This document shows, piece by piece, positions 1-6,756 of a DNA stretch of 22,403 bases. A program made the translations under genes and the position numbers. Positions within the stretch are counted from its first letter, which is position 1, and each line of letters begins with the position of its first letter. Below the pieces are notes generated by a model, which saw nothing but the letters and a program-made list of their open reading frames with translations, was not told the origin of the DNA and searched no databases. Source of the DNA: JANWXD01 sp037446115 (lineage in GTDB: Bacteria; Acidobacteriota; Terriglobia; Bryobacterales; Bryobacteraceae); the NCBI GenBank assembly GCA_037446115.1, contig JBBIJF010000048.1, positions 1-22,403 of the forward strand, written 5' to 3'.

Positions 1-1
1 G

Positions 2-370
2 TACGTAGACGTCTGGGTCAACTGCCCGAAGGATACCGACGGCGACGGGGACTGCGACCAGGGCGGTTGTAAAGACGTGTGGGCCTACGGAGAGTCCAAC
101 AATTGGGCGGCGCTTTACGAACTCGATGCAGGACCGTGGCCCTGCGGCATCGATGACTACGTGGACACGCTGTACTTCCCTCCGACGGAAGTGAATCTCT
201 TCTGCGAGCCGGGCTATCGCTATGCCGCAGGCACGGGGTGCGCGGCCCGCACCTCCAGCGCCTTCACTTATGCCGAGATGGCCATGGTGGTCAACACCGG
301 CTGGTATGTGGATGACGTCAACTGCGAATATTTGCGTTTCGGAAAGCCGCAGTATAACTGCCTGTGGTAA
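2..370 (+). CDS. Cysteine-rich secreted protein with Ca-binding-like loop, C-terminal part (5' end outside window)
   Basis: The frame is open from base 2, so the gene begins upstream of the window; 122 residues are visible. No family is recognised. It is clearly paralogous to the C-terminal half of the protein at 1332-2111. Both share an Asp-rich loop (DTDGDGDCD here, DTNLDGICD there) that resembles a thrombospondin type 3 or dockerin calcium loop. Both share GGCK followed by VW-YGE, a LYELD segment, an AEMAM segment, and the ending VNCEYLRFG-PQYNC-W. Eight cysteines are visible, an even number that suits disulfides in an exported protein. The GTG at 77 is internal and is not the true start, because homology begins upstream of it. 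The next gene starts 30 nt downstream, so co-transcription is plausible. The function is unknown; export is inferred from the paralogue's signal peptide. Confidence 0.75.
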   Translation, partial: YVDVWVNCPKDTDGDGDCDQGGCKDVWAYGESNNWAALYELDAGPWPCGIDDYVDTLYFPPTEVNLFCEPGYRYAAGTGCAARTSSAFTYAEMAMVVNTGWYVDDVNCEYLRFGKPQYNCLW

Positions 371-390
371 GAGAATGGACGATACCTTGT

Positions 391-395
391 GGAGG
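391..395 (+). promoter_or_regulatory. Ribosome binding site (GGAGG) deciding the start at 401
   Basis: GGAGG lies 5 nt before the ATG at 401. It overlaps the alternative in-frame GTG at 389, which makes 401 the better start. The protein from 401 also has a cleaner signal peptide. Confidence 0.6.
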
Positions 396-400
396 ATTGC

Positions 401-802
401 ATGAGAGACTCGAGATGTCATTCGACATATGCCACTATTATGTTCCTCGTAGCTCTCCCCGCTGCGCACGCCGCTGTCAAGGTCAATGGACAGGTACGGG
501 ACAGTGAGGGACGCCCGTTGGCCGGATATGTGGAACTCATCGCCGGTCCAGGACGCGTGCAAGCCCAGACTCAACCCACGGATTCGCTGGGACGTTTTTC
601 TCTCGAAGCTCCCACCGCTGCCCGCCTCGTCGTCGTAGCACGCGCTGACGGCCACGTCTCCGCCGAACGCGAGATTGTCGTCTCCTCGCCCGATACTGTT
701 CTTACGGTGGACTTCAGCCTGCCGCGGGCGGCCTCGGTGAAGGGCCGGGTCGTAGACATCCAGGGCTTTGCAGTGCCGGGGGCCAAGGTGCGGGTAGAGT
801 AG
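401..802 (+). CDS. Carboxypeptidase-regulatory-like (Ig-like) secreted protein, N-terminal fragment ending at an in-frame TAG
   Basis: This 133-residue product has a signal peptide ending near AAHA (residues 1-24). One full carboxypeptidase-regulatory-like beta-sandwich repeat follows (VNGQVRDSEGRPLAGYVEL ... DSLGRFSL). A second repeat begins (VKGRVVDIQGFAVPGAKVRVE) and is cut by TAG at 800-802. The reading frame continues past the TAG without a break to 1306, and the missing half of the repeat is there (VVYETEVTAQTDSEGFFNL). The stop is therefore most simply a nonsense mutation in a gene of about 301 codons, for example from CAG or GAG. The fold of the second repeat would be incomplete in the truncated product. 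Proteins of this type are exported and may bind other proteins or glycans. It sits between two cysteine-rich paralogues in one apparent operon. Confidence 0.65.
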   Translation: MRDSRCHSTYATIMFLVALPAAHAAVKVNGQVRDSEGRPLAGYVELIAGPGRVQAQTQPTDSLGRFSLEAPTAARLVVVARADGHVSAEREIVVSSPDTVLTVDFSLPRAASVKGRVVDIQGFAVPGAKVRVE

Positions 803-807
803 CCCGC

Positions 808-814
808 GGAGGGG
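808..814 (+). promoter_or_regulatory. Shine-Dalgarno-like GGAGGGG just after the in-frame stop
   Basis: GGAGGGG begins 5 nt after the TAG, and a GTG follows at 821 after a 6-nt spacer. The geometry would allow re-initiation, so the downstream half could still be made. It may equally be chance, because the same bases encode residues of the ancestral repeat. Confidence 0.4.
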
Positions 815-820
815 CGCCGC

Positions 821-1306
821 GTGGTTTACGAGACCGAGGTGACCGCGCAGACCGATTCAGAAGGCTTCTTCAACCTGCACTACGTGGCCCGGGGTCGGCC
901 TTTCCTGCTGGCGGCCTCGGCCGAAGACCGCCCGCCTTCGTTCGCCGGTCCCTTCACTCTGGACGGGGCAAGCCTGGAGGGCCTACTGCTGCGCGCCGCG
1001 GCGCCGGGGGCGGTGGTGCGTGCACGGGTCCTTGCACCTGGCGGCGAACCGGCCGCAGGCGCGGCCGTGCGGCTGCGCGCCGAGGCCGACGCCGTGCCCT
1101 ACAGTCCGGATCAGCGGCGGTTGCGGGCCTTCTTCGAGGCTACACAGCGGCTGGCGTTCGCCGACAGCAGTGGCACGGCGGAGTTTCGCGGTGTGCCTCC
1201 CGGCAAGGCGATGGTGGTCGTCTCGAGGCCGGGTGTCAGACCGGCCCGGCTCGAGGTGAGTGTGGCGCAAGGACAAGTAGCGGAGGCCACCGTGGTCCTA
1301 CCGTGA
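821..1306 (+). CDS. Carboxypeptidase-regulatory-like protein, C-terminal fragment
   Basis: This 161-residue piece is in the same frame as 401-802 and continues its second Ig-like repeat (TDSEGFFNLHYVARGRPFLL), then adds a third (VVRARVLAPGGEPAAGAAV ... DSSGTAEFRGVPPGKAMVVV). The GTG at 821 has a good ribosome binding site, so it could be translated on its own, but it would have no signal peptide and would lack the first strand of its first repeat. I read 401-1306 as one ancestral gene broken by a single stop codon. The alternatives are amber readthrough or a sequencing error at 800-802. The next gene starts 25 nt downstream. Confidence 0.55.
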   Translation: MVYETEVTAQTDSEGFFNLHYVARGRPFLLAASAEDRPPSFAGPFTLDGASLEGLLLRAAAPGAVVRARVLAPGGEPAAGAAVRLRAEADAVPYSPDQRRLRAFFEATQRLAFADSSGTAEFRGVPPGKAMVVVSRPGVRPARLEVSVAQGQVAEATVVLP

Positions 1307-1331
1307 CCGAGATTTTCAGCGGGAGGGATCT

Positions 1332-2111
1332 GTGAACTGGATTAAAGCTTGTCAATTGGTGGCGCTTGTGTGGCTGTGCGGCTTTGAACTTCACGCGCAA
1401 ACCTGCCGTCTCCAGGTGTCCGGCCTGAACCGTAATCGGATCGGCTATGGACCGTTCGATCAGGAATGCTCCTGGCCCCACAGTGTGCCCTTTGGCAACT
1501 GGGGTGTGGCCTCGAACTACGGCCCCAAGATAGACGGATACCAGTTTCAAGGCTGGTGCAGAGGTGACTATGTGTGCTACAACGACGGTGATTGCGGTGT
1601 CCGCTGCAACGGCAACTGGTATGAGTGGAACAGCTGCACGGTGGACTGGCGGTACTCGCCGCCTAATTGTTCACTCTACAACTACAACAATTGTTGGGCG
1701 CAGCAAACGGACCGCCCCGAGGGAGTTCATGGGGTTAAGACTGTTCAGATAGCCGTAGACTGCCCTCGCGACACGAACCTGGACGGCATCTGTGACGAAG
1801 GAGGTTGTAAGGAAGTGTGGAGCTACGGCGAAGCAACGAACTACATGACGCTTTACGAGCTGGATAGGTGGGACGACGACGAGTTTATCCGAACGATGTA
1901 TTTTCCTGCGACGAGCGTGAATCTGACCTGCGACGTCGGATGGTGCCAGGCCGCGGGGAGCCCTTGGGGGAGTCCAACTTCCTATGATCCGCCCTGGCAG
2001 GTAAAGGTGTTTGCAGAGATGGCGATGATCGTGGACTATGGCATCTACGAGGATAGTGTGAACTGTGAATACCTGCGGTTCGGTAATCCTCAGTATAACT
2101 GCATATGGTAA
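1332..2111 (+). CDS. Cysteine-rich secreted protein with Ca-binding-like loop (complete paralogue of 2-370)
   Basis: This 259-residue protein starts at GTG 1332, five bases after GGAGG (1322-1326). Residues 1-23 form a signal peptide ending HAQ. The mature part has 16 cysteines and many Trp, Tyr and Asn residues. The N-terminal half (to about residue 130) carries nine of the cysteines in a Gly/Tyr/Asn-rich stretch. The C-terminal half begins with a calcium-loop-like DTNLDGICDEGG and closely matches the truncated gene at the window start, ending VNCEYLRFGNPQYNCIW. No catalytic motif or known family is recognised. An extracellular, disulfide-bonded, possibly calcium-stabilised binding protein is an inference. 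Codons look less GC-extreme than in the large operon downstream. Confidence 0.8.
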   Translation: MNWIKACQLVALVWLCGFELHAQTCRLQVSGLNRNRIGYGPFDQECSWPHSVPFGNWGVASNYGPKIDGYQFQGWCRGDYVCYNDGDCGVRCNGNWYEWNSCTVDWRYSPPNCSLYNYNNCWAQQTDRPEGVHGVKTVQIAVDCPRDTNLDGICDEGGCKEVWSYGEATNYMTLYELDRWDDDEFIRTMYFPATSVNLTCDVGWCQAAGSPWGSPTSYDPPWQVKVFAEMAMIVDYGIYEDSVNCEYLRFGNPQYNCIW

Positions 2112-2134
2112 TATCCACCCAGCGGGCGATACGT

Positions 2135-2694
2135 ATGAGGTCGAGATGGTTCGCAGTGTTGGCGGCGTTGCTCTCCAGCTATCCGCTTGCGGCGGAGACA
2201 ACGGAGAAAGTCATCGCAGCAAAAGGCGAGGAGCTGCCGGCCCTGATTGAGGCAAAGCAAGTCGAGGCCACGCTGGCCGACGGAAGCTACGTAAGAGGTC
2301 GAGTCCGCAAGGTAACGGCCGAGTCCGATTGCTCGACATTGACGCCACATCGAACCCGACGCGGTTTCCTCGTGGCTTGCAGCAAGTGCCGAAAGAGCTT
2401 TGGTTGCGCATTCGAACACAGGGGCGCACCAAAGGCCGTTTCGTCGGCATGGTCCTGGGCGGGCTTGCGGGGATACCGGTGGCGCGGCTGTCTTGGCACG
2501 AGGACTTTACAGGCTCGTTCAAGGCACTGTTCTCCGCAGGAGTGATCTCGGCTTTTTCCTACCTCGGCTACCGATTGGGTAAGGCCGGTGGCGAGCGCCA
2601 TTTCGTGGTTCAGATCGTAGCGGAGCAGCCCGAGCCCGGTCCCCCTGCAGTCACTCCGGAGCAGCCTCCGACGAATGTCGAACCTACGTGCTGA
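2135..2694 (+). pseudogene. Small exported/membrane protein, copy 1, frameshifted
   Basis: The first frame begins at ATG 2135 with a signal peptide (MRSRWFAVLAALL ... PLAA); ATG 2105 is a weaker alternative. It runs through EATLADGSYVRGRVRKVTAESD, then diverges into nonsense-like sequence. The frame that starts at 2329 continues the protein (LLDIDATSNPTRFPRG, a hydrophobic SAGVISAFSYLGYRLG segment, a Pro/Glu-rich tail) to TGA at 2692-2694. Adding one T to the TT at 2329-2330 joins the frames. The joined protein then aligns without gaps at this point to copy 2 downstream (TAESDLLDIDATSNP against LPQALVVEVKRTSDP). The function is unknown. A sequencing error in the short T run is an alternative. 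Confidence 0.6.
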
Positions 2695-2701
2695 GGAGCC
2701 T

Positions 2702-3419
2702 GTGTACCAGCCAAGGACAGAGCTCTGCAGGAAGGCGGCATTCCTCCCCTGGCGCTGCTGTGGGCCGCGCCTCTCGAGGCGGGCGCGCCCGAGATGGTCA
2801 CCGTCCGCTGGGAGGAGCTGGCGCTGGAGAAGCGCCAGATCGAGACGGTGCTGGCCAACGGCGTGCACATCCGCGGCCGCGTGGAGCAGGTGCTGCCGCA
2901 GGCGCTGGTGGTCGAGGTCAAGCGCACCTCCGATCCCAATCTGGTCCCCAAAGGCCGCACGCAGGTGGGGCGGGAGCTGGTTTGTTGCTTCACGGTCCGC
3001 TGGCGTCAGGGACCCGCCCGAGCACTGCTGGCCATAGGTTTACCTTGGCGATACCCTACTTCGTGTCTAAAGTGGGCGACTTGAATTCGCCCGCAGCGAG
3101 CGTGGCAGTCTTGGGAGTTGCCCCGCCGGCGGTGGGTTACCTTGTGGGCGCGGAAATTGATACCAGGAGCCTCCGCCTCATCCCGGAGAAGCCGGGCCCG
3201 GCGCCTGCGCGCGCCTCCTGCGGTGACCCGAAGGACCAGGCCCCCATAGCGGAGGGCGATTGCAATGGGCAGCAGCCGGAGCTTCCACGGAGAACGACTG
3301 CCCAATCGCCGATGCCCGACGCGCAGCAGGCCGGGGATCTAGATCAGGCGCTTTACTATTTTTTCTTTTCCCGATTCCACAGCTCGCGCGACAGCGCCCG
3401 GCCGCAAAACGGGCAGTAG
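2702..3419 (+). pseudogene. Small exported/membrane protein, copy 2, frameshifted
   Basis: This is a tandem paralogue of 2135-2694. The best-preserved frame runs from about 2749 to 3040 and reads LALLWAAPLEAGAPE, then EELALEKRQIETVLANGV, HIRGRVEQVLPQALVVEVK and TSDPNLVPKGRTQVGREL. A missing T in the TTT at 3039-3041 would reconnect it to the frame that encodes FTLAIPYFVSKVGDLNS, a hydrophobic stretch, YLVGAEIDTRSLRLIPEKPG and the tail. A second missing C in the run at 2745-2748 would connect it to a start at GTG 2702 just after AGGAG (2694-2698). Homology to copy 1 is convincing only to about 3200. The remaining open frame to 3419 contains no recognisable domain and overlaps the minus-strand gene at 3356-3574, so the true 3' end is uncertain. 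Confidence 0.5.
3191..3202. repeat. 12-bp perfect palindrome
   Basis: GCCGGGCCCGGC reads the same on both strands. It lies near the end of the copy 2 pseudogene. It has no T run after it, so it is not a standard terminator. It may be a chance product of high GC. Confidence 0.3.
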
Positions 3420-3574
3420 TTCATCCCCACATAACTGGGCCGGTCCTCACCGAACACGAAAAAGTACTCCGTGTCCATCTCGGTGAGGAAGCGCCCGCGC
3501 GGCAGCAGATGCATCGGACCGATGCGCACCAGCCCCAGGCCGGCGAGATTTTCCAGTTCCTGACAGCAACCCAT
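3356..3574 (-). CDS. Small CPFC-containing (zinc-ribbon-like) protein of unknown function
   Basis: This 72-residue protein starts at ATG 3574. A TTG at 3598 would add eight residues but has no ribosome binding site. It begins MGCC, has an acidic/aromatic middle (DTEYFFVFGEDRPSYVGMN) and a CPFCGRAL motif at residues 54-61, then a basic tail. Cys3/Cys4 and Cys54/Cys57 could together bind a zinc ion; this is an inference from the motif. It is the only minus-strand gene before the large operon and is transcribed away from it, with 95 nt between the two starts. The coding frame is clean, and the motif looks like those of conserved small hypothetical proteins. No specific function is recognised. 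Confidence 0.65.
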   Translation of the reverse strand: MGCCQELENLAGLGLVRIGPMHLLPRGRFLTEMDTEYFFVFGEDRPSYVGMNYCPFCGRALSRELWNREKKK

Positions 3575-3638
3575 GGCCCTTTCCCAGCGTCTTGACAATG
3601 GTAGCGCAGGGCGCCGGCCGTGGCTCCGGCAGGGCGTG

Positions 3639-3647
3639 TGTTATTCT
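3639..3647 (+). promoter_or_regulatory. Candidate extended -10 promoter for the VWA/MoxR operon
   Basis: TG-T-TATTCT fits an extended -10 element (TGnTATAAT) and lies 22 nt before the ATG at 3670. A TTGACA at 3592-3597 is too far upstream to pair with it, and no good -35 is seen at normal spacing. Transcription would start near 3654, which favours the 3670 start codon over ATG 3649. Confidence 0.3.
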
Positions 3648-3669
3648 GATGGCATCGGCGGGGCCGGTG

Positions 3670-4473
3670 ATGCGGGTTCGCCTCCTCCAAACCGCAGTGT
3701 TGTTGCTGCTCGGAGCAGCGTTTCTCTGGGCCTGGCAGCGCCGCGGACTTCCGTTCCTGTCGTTTGAAGAAGACAACCCCGCACCCATCCCTCCCGACGC
3801 GGGCGAGAAGACCGAATTCTATTTTGCGCGGCTGCGCTATCCTTCGGTCCGATACGGCGGCTACTGGGGCTTCCGCGGAGCATGGTCCACGGACTACCCG
3901 AAAGCGGACCGCCAGTTTCTGCAAGGGGTGCGCCGGCTCACGCGCATTCACGTGCGTTCCGTCGAAGAGGTGGTGGATCTGGACACCGATGAGATCTTCA
4001 ACTACCCCTGGGTCTACGCGGTGGAGGTGGGCCACTGGAATCTCTCCGACGCGCAGGCGGCCAAACTGCGCGAGTATCTGCTGCGCGGCGGCTTTCTGAT
4101 GGTGGACGATTTCCACGGAACCTGGGAGTGGGACATCTTCATGGCCAGCCTCAACCGGGTTTTCCCGGACCGCCCTGTGGTGGACGTGCCGGACAAGGAC
4201 GCCATCTTCCACGTACTCTACGACCTGGACGAGCGCTTCCAGGTGCCCGGCATCATCATGTTCTCGACCGGCCTCACCTACGAGCAGGACGGCATCCATC
4301 CGGCCTGGAAAGCCGTCTATGACGACCGCGGCCGCATCATGGTCGCGATCTGCCACAACATGGATCTAGGCGACGCCTGGGAATGGGCGGATCTGCCGCA
4401 GTACCCGGAACGCTACGCCTCGCTGGCGTACCGGATCGGCATCAATTACATCATCTATGCGATGACGCATTGA
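3670..4473 (+). CDS. DUF4159 domain protein
   Basis: The predicted product is 267 residues. An N-terminal hydrophobic segment (about residues 5-22, LLQTAVLLLLGAAFLWAW) acts as a signal peptide or anchor. The rest matches the DUF4159 family as I know it: FYFARLRYPS, GGYWGFRGAWSTDYPKADRQF, then EIFNYPWVYAVEVGHW and GGFLMVDDFHG near residues 139-149. DUF4159 has a flavodoxin/GATase-like alpha/beta fold and is commonly encoded beside MoxR, DUF58 and VWA genes; its biochemical role is not established. The open frame extends upstream to 3592, but the promoter candidate and the hydrophobic segment support the start at 3670. It is the first gene of the operon, 24 nt before the next one. Confidence 0.85.
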   Translation: MRVRLLQTAVLLLLGAAFLWAWQRRGLPFLSFEEDNPAPIPPDAGEKTEFYFARLRYPSVRYGGYWGFRGAWSTDYPKADRQFLQGVRRLTRIHVRSVEEVVDLDTDEIFNYPWVYAVEVGHWNLSDAQAAKLREYLLRGGFLMVDDFHGTWEWDIFMASLNRVFPDRPVVDVPDKDAIFHVLYDLDERFQVPGIIMFSTGLTYEQDGIHPAWKAVYDDRGRIMVAICHNMDLGDAWEWADLPQYPERYASLAYRIGINYIIYAMTH

Positions 4474-4497
4474 GGTCTTTTTCACAGGCGCCGGGCC

Positions 4498-6756
4498 ATG
4501 TTCGAATTCCTGTTCAAGTATCCGCCCACGGTGTTTGCCAGGGGGGATTACGTGTTCCTGTCCCCGTGGCCTGTCTGGTGGCTCGGCGCTTTACTCACCC
4601 TGGTTTCGGTTCTGCTGGCCGGGACGATCCTGCACCGCCTGCGGCGCTCCTCCGGCGGGAAAGCCGGATGGCGTCCCGTGGTGATCTGGCTACTCCAGTC
4701 GGCGCTGGCGGCCCTGCTGTTGCTGCTGCTGTGGCGGCCCGCCGTAAGCGTCGCCACGCTCAAACCGCAGCAGAACGTCGTTGCGGTGTTGATCGATGAC
4801 AGCCGCAGCATGAGTGTACGGGAAAACGGCCGCACGCGGCGGGAGGAGGTCGTGGCGGCGCTCAACTCCGGGACGCTGGCCGCGCTGCGGGAGAAATTCC
4901 AGGTGCGCCTCTACCGCTTCGGACGGGACCTCGAGCGCATCGAGCGCCTGGACCAGCTGACGGCTTCCATCCCGGCTACGCACATCGGAGCGGCCCTGAA
5001 GCAGATTGTCACCGAGTCGTCCGGCGTACCCATCGGAGCCGTGCTGCTGGCCTCGGACGGCTCCGACAACTCCGGCGGCGTGGATCTGGAGACCCTGTCG
5101 GAAATCCGCCGCAGCCGCATTCCCGTGCACACCCTCGGCGTGGGCCGCGAACGCATGGAGCGCGATCTGGAACTTGTGGATGCCGTGCTCCCGGCCCGCA
5201 CCCTCGCCGACTCCCGGCTGAGCGCGCAGGTGACCTTTCGGCAGCGAGGCTATGCGGGGCAGAAGGCCCAGCTCGTCGTGAAGGAGGCGGGAAAGATCCT
5301 GGCCTCGCAACAACTCACGCTGGGCCGCGACGGCGTGCCGCAAACCGAGGTGGTCGCCTTCAATGCCGGCGTGGCGGGCGCCAAGGACCTCGAAATCGCC
5401 ATCTCGCCGCTCGAGGGCGAAGAGAACCCGCTGAATAACGCCGTCACGCGGCTGGTCAACGTCGAGCCATCCCGGCGGCGCATCCTTTATATGGAGGGCG
5501 AGCCCCGCTGGGAGATGAAGTTTCTCCGCCGGGCTGCCGAAGAGGACCGCAACCTGGAGCTCGTCAGCATCCTGCGCACCACGCAAAACAAGATCTACCG
5601 GCAGGGAATCGCCGATCCGAAAGAACTCGAAGCCGGATTCCCTTCCCGACCCGAGGAACTGTTTGCTTTTCATGGCCTGATTCTCGGCGCCGTGGAAGTG
5701 AGTTATTTCACCCCGGCCCAGCAGGAGTTGATCCGGCAGTTTGTGGACCGCCGCGGCGGCGGACTCCTGTTTCTCGGCGGGCGGACGGCGCTGGCGGACG
5801 GAGGTTACGGTGCCTCCGTGCTGGCCGAGTTGCTTCCGGTCACTCTGCCCGCGCGCAAAGGTACGTTCCATCGCGATCGCGCAGCAGTCGAGCTGACGCC
5901 GCAGGGACGCGACAGTTTGATCTGCCGTCTGGAAGACGACCCGGATCGCAACGTCCAGCGCTGGAAGAAGCTTCCCGCCCTCGCGGACTACCAGGAGGTG
6001 GGAGCGCCGAAGGCCGGGGCGGTGGTGCTGGCCGAATGGAACAGCGGGCGCCAGCGCCTGCCTCTGCTGGTGACGCAGAATTACGGGCGCGGCCGCACCG
6101 CCGTCTTCGCCACCGGCGGGAGCTGGCGCTGGCAGATGCTGCAGGATCACACCGACCGCACGCACGAAATGTTCTGGCAGCAACTGTTGCGCTGGCTCGC
6201 CACCGACTCGCCGGGCCCGGTGCGCCTCTCCACGCCGCACCCGGTCATCTCGGACACGGCTCGCGTGCCGCTCCGCGTCGAAGCCCGCGACAAGTCCTTC
6301 GCACCCGTTTCCGACGCCACCGTGGTGGCGCATGTCTCCGGCCCCGGAGGCGTGGGCGGCGAGATCGAGCTGGCTCCCTCTTCGCTCGAGCCGGGCGTCT
6401 ACAGCGGGGAATGGCTGGCCGAGAAACCCGGCACGTACCTGGCCGAAGTCGCCGTCCGCCGCGGAAGCGAAGAACTCGGCCGGGACACCCTCGTCTTTCG
6501 GCGCGAAGACGGGATGGCCGAGAACTTCCGCCTCGAACAGAACCGGGAACTGCTCGAACGGATCGCTAGCGAGACGGGCGGCCGGTACTACCGCCCCCGC
6601 GATCTGGCCAAACTTCCGGGCGAGATCTCCTTTTCCGAAGCAGGTATCACAACCCGCGAACCGCGCGATCTTTGGGACATGCCTGCCGTGTTCCTGCTGC
6701 TCATCGTTCTGCGAACGGCGGAGTGGTTCCTGCGGCGCAAATGGGGCACCGTATGA
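4498..6756 (+). CDS. Membrane VWA-domain protein with GATase1-like domain
   Basis: The protein has 752 residues. Two transmembrane helices (about 22-42 and 61-80) are followed by a von Willebrand A domain. An intact MIDAS is visible: D100-x-S102-x-S104 (DDSRSM), T161 (ATHIGAAL) and D187 (ASDGSDNSGG). A GATase1/flavodoxin-like domain lies near residues 390-450 (FHGLILGAVE, RGGGLLFLGGRTALADGGYG). The usual catalytic Cys of class I amidotransferases is not evident, so a binding rather than enzymatic role is likely. A beta-rich region follows, then a C-terminal helix (about 724-742) ending in Arg/Lys. The protein would therefore be anchored at both ends of its large domain. Metal-dependent ligand binding through the MIDAS is family knowledge. 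Its TGA overlaps the next ATG (ATGA). Confidence 0.85.
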   Translation: MFEFLFKYPPTVFARGDYVFLSPWPVWWLGALLTLVSVLLAGTILHRLRRSSGGKAGWRPVVIWLLQSALAALLLLLLWRPAVSVATLKPQQNVVAVLIDDSRSMSVRENGRTRREEVVAALNSGTLAALREKFQVRLYRFGRDLERIERLDQLTASIPATHIGAALKQIVTESSGVPIGAVLLASDGSDNSGGVDLETLSEIRRSRIPVHTLGVGRERMERDLELVDAVLPARTLADSRLSAQVTFRQRGYAGQKAQLVVKEAGKILASQQLTLGRDGVPQTEVVAFNAGVAGAKDLEIAISPLEGEENPLNNAVTRLVNVEPSRRRILYMEGEPRWEMKFLRRAAEEDRNLELVSILRTTQNKIYRQGIADPKELEAGFPSRPEELFAFHGLILGAVEVSYFTPAQQELIRQFVDRRGGGLLFLGGRTALADGGYGASVLAELLPVTLPARKGTFHRDRAAVELTPQGRDSLICRLEDDPDRNVQRWKKLPALADYQEVGAPKAGAVVLAEWNSGRQRLPLLVTQNYGRGRTAVFATGGSWRWQMLQDHTDRTHEMFWQQLLRWLATDSPGPVRLSTPHPVISDTARVPLRVEARDKSFAPVSDATVVAHVSGPGGVGGEIELAPSSLEPGVYSGEWLAEKPGTYLAEVAVRRGSEELGRDTLVFRREDGMAENFRLEQNRELLERIASETGGRYYRPRDLAKLPGEISFSEAGITTREPRDLWDMPAVFLLLIVLRTAEWFLRRKWGTV

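Noticed and set aside
77..370. GTG at 77 as the start of a short complete gene
   Set aside because: Homology to the complete paralogue extends upstream of it through the D-rich loop, so the gene begins before the window.
3330..3372. Possible terminator with T-rich tail near the copy 2 pseudogene end
   Set aside because: The only palindrome (GATCTAGATC, 3335-3346 region) has weak pairing and almost no loop. The T-rich stretch encodes the Lys-rich end of the minus-strand protein.
3592..3597. Consensus TTGACA box before the DUF4159 gene
   Set aside because: No -10 element lies 15-19 nt downstream, and the nearest TATTCT is 44 nt away. The extended -10 at 3639-3647 is a better candidate.
3421..4356. 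311-codon minus-strand open frame opposite the DUF4159 gene
   Set aside because: It overlaps both the DUF4159 gene and the small CPFC gene in another frame and has the composition of a shadow frame.
4690..6333. 547-codon open frame on the minus strand inside the VWA/GATase gene
   Set aside because: It is antisense to a gene with clear domains. It is His/Gln/Arg-rich with no domain, as expected for a shadow frame in GC-rich coding DNA.
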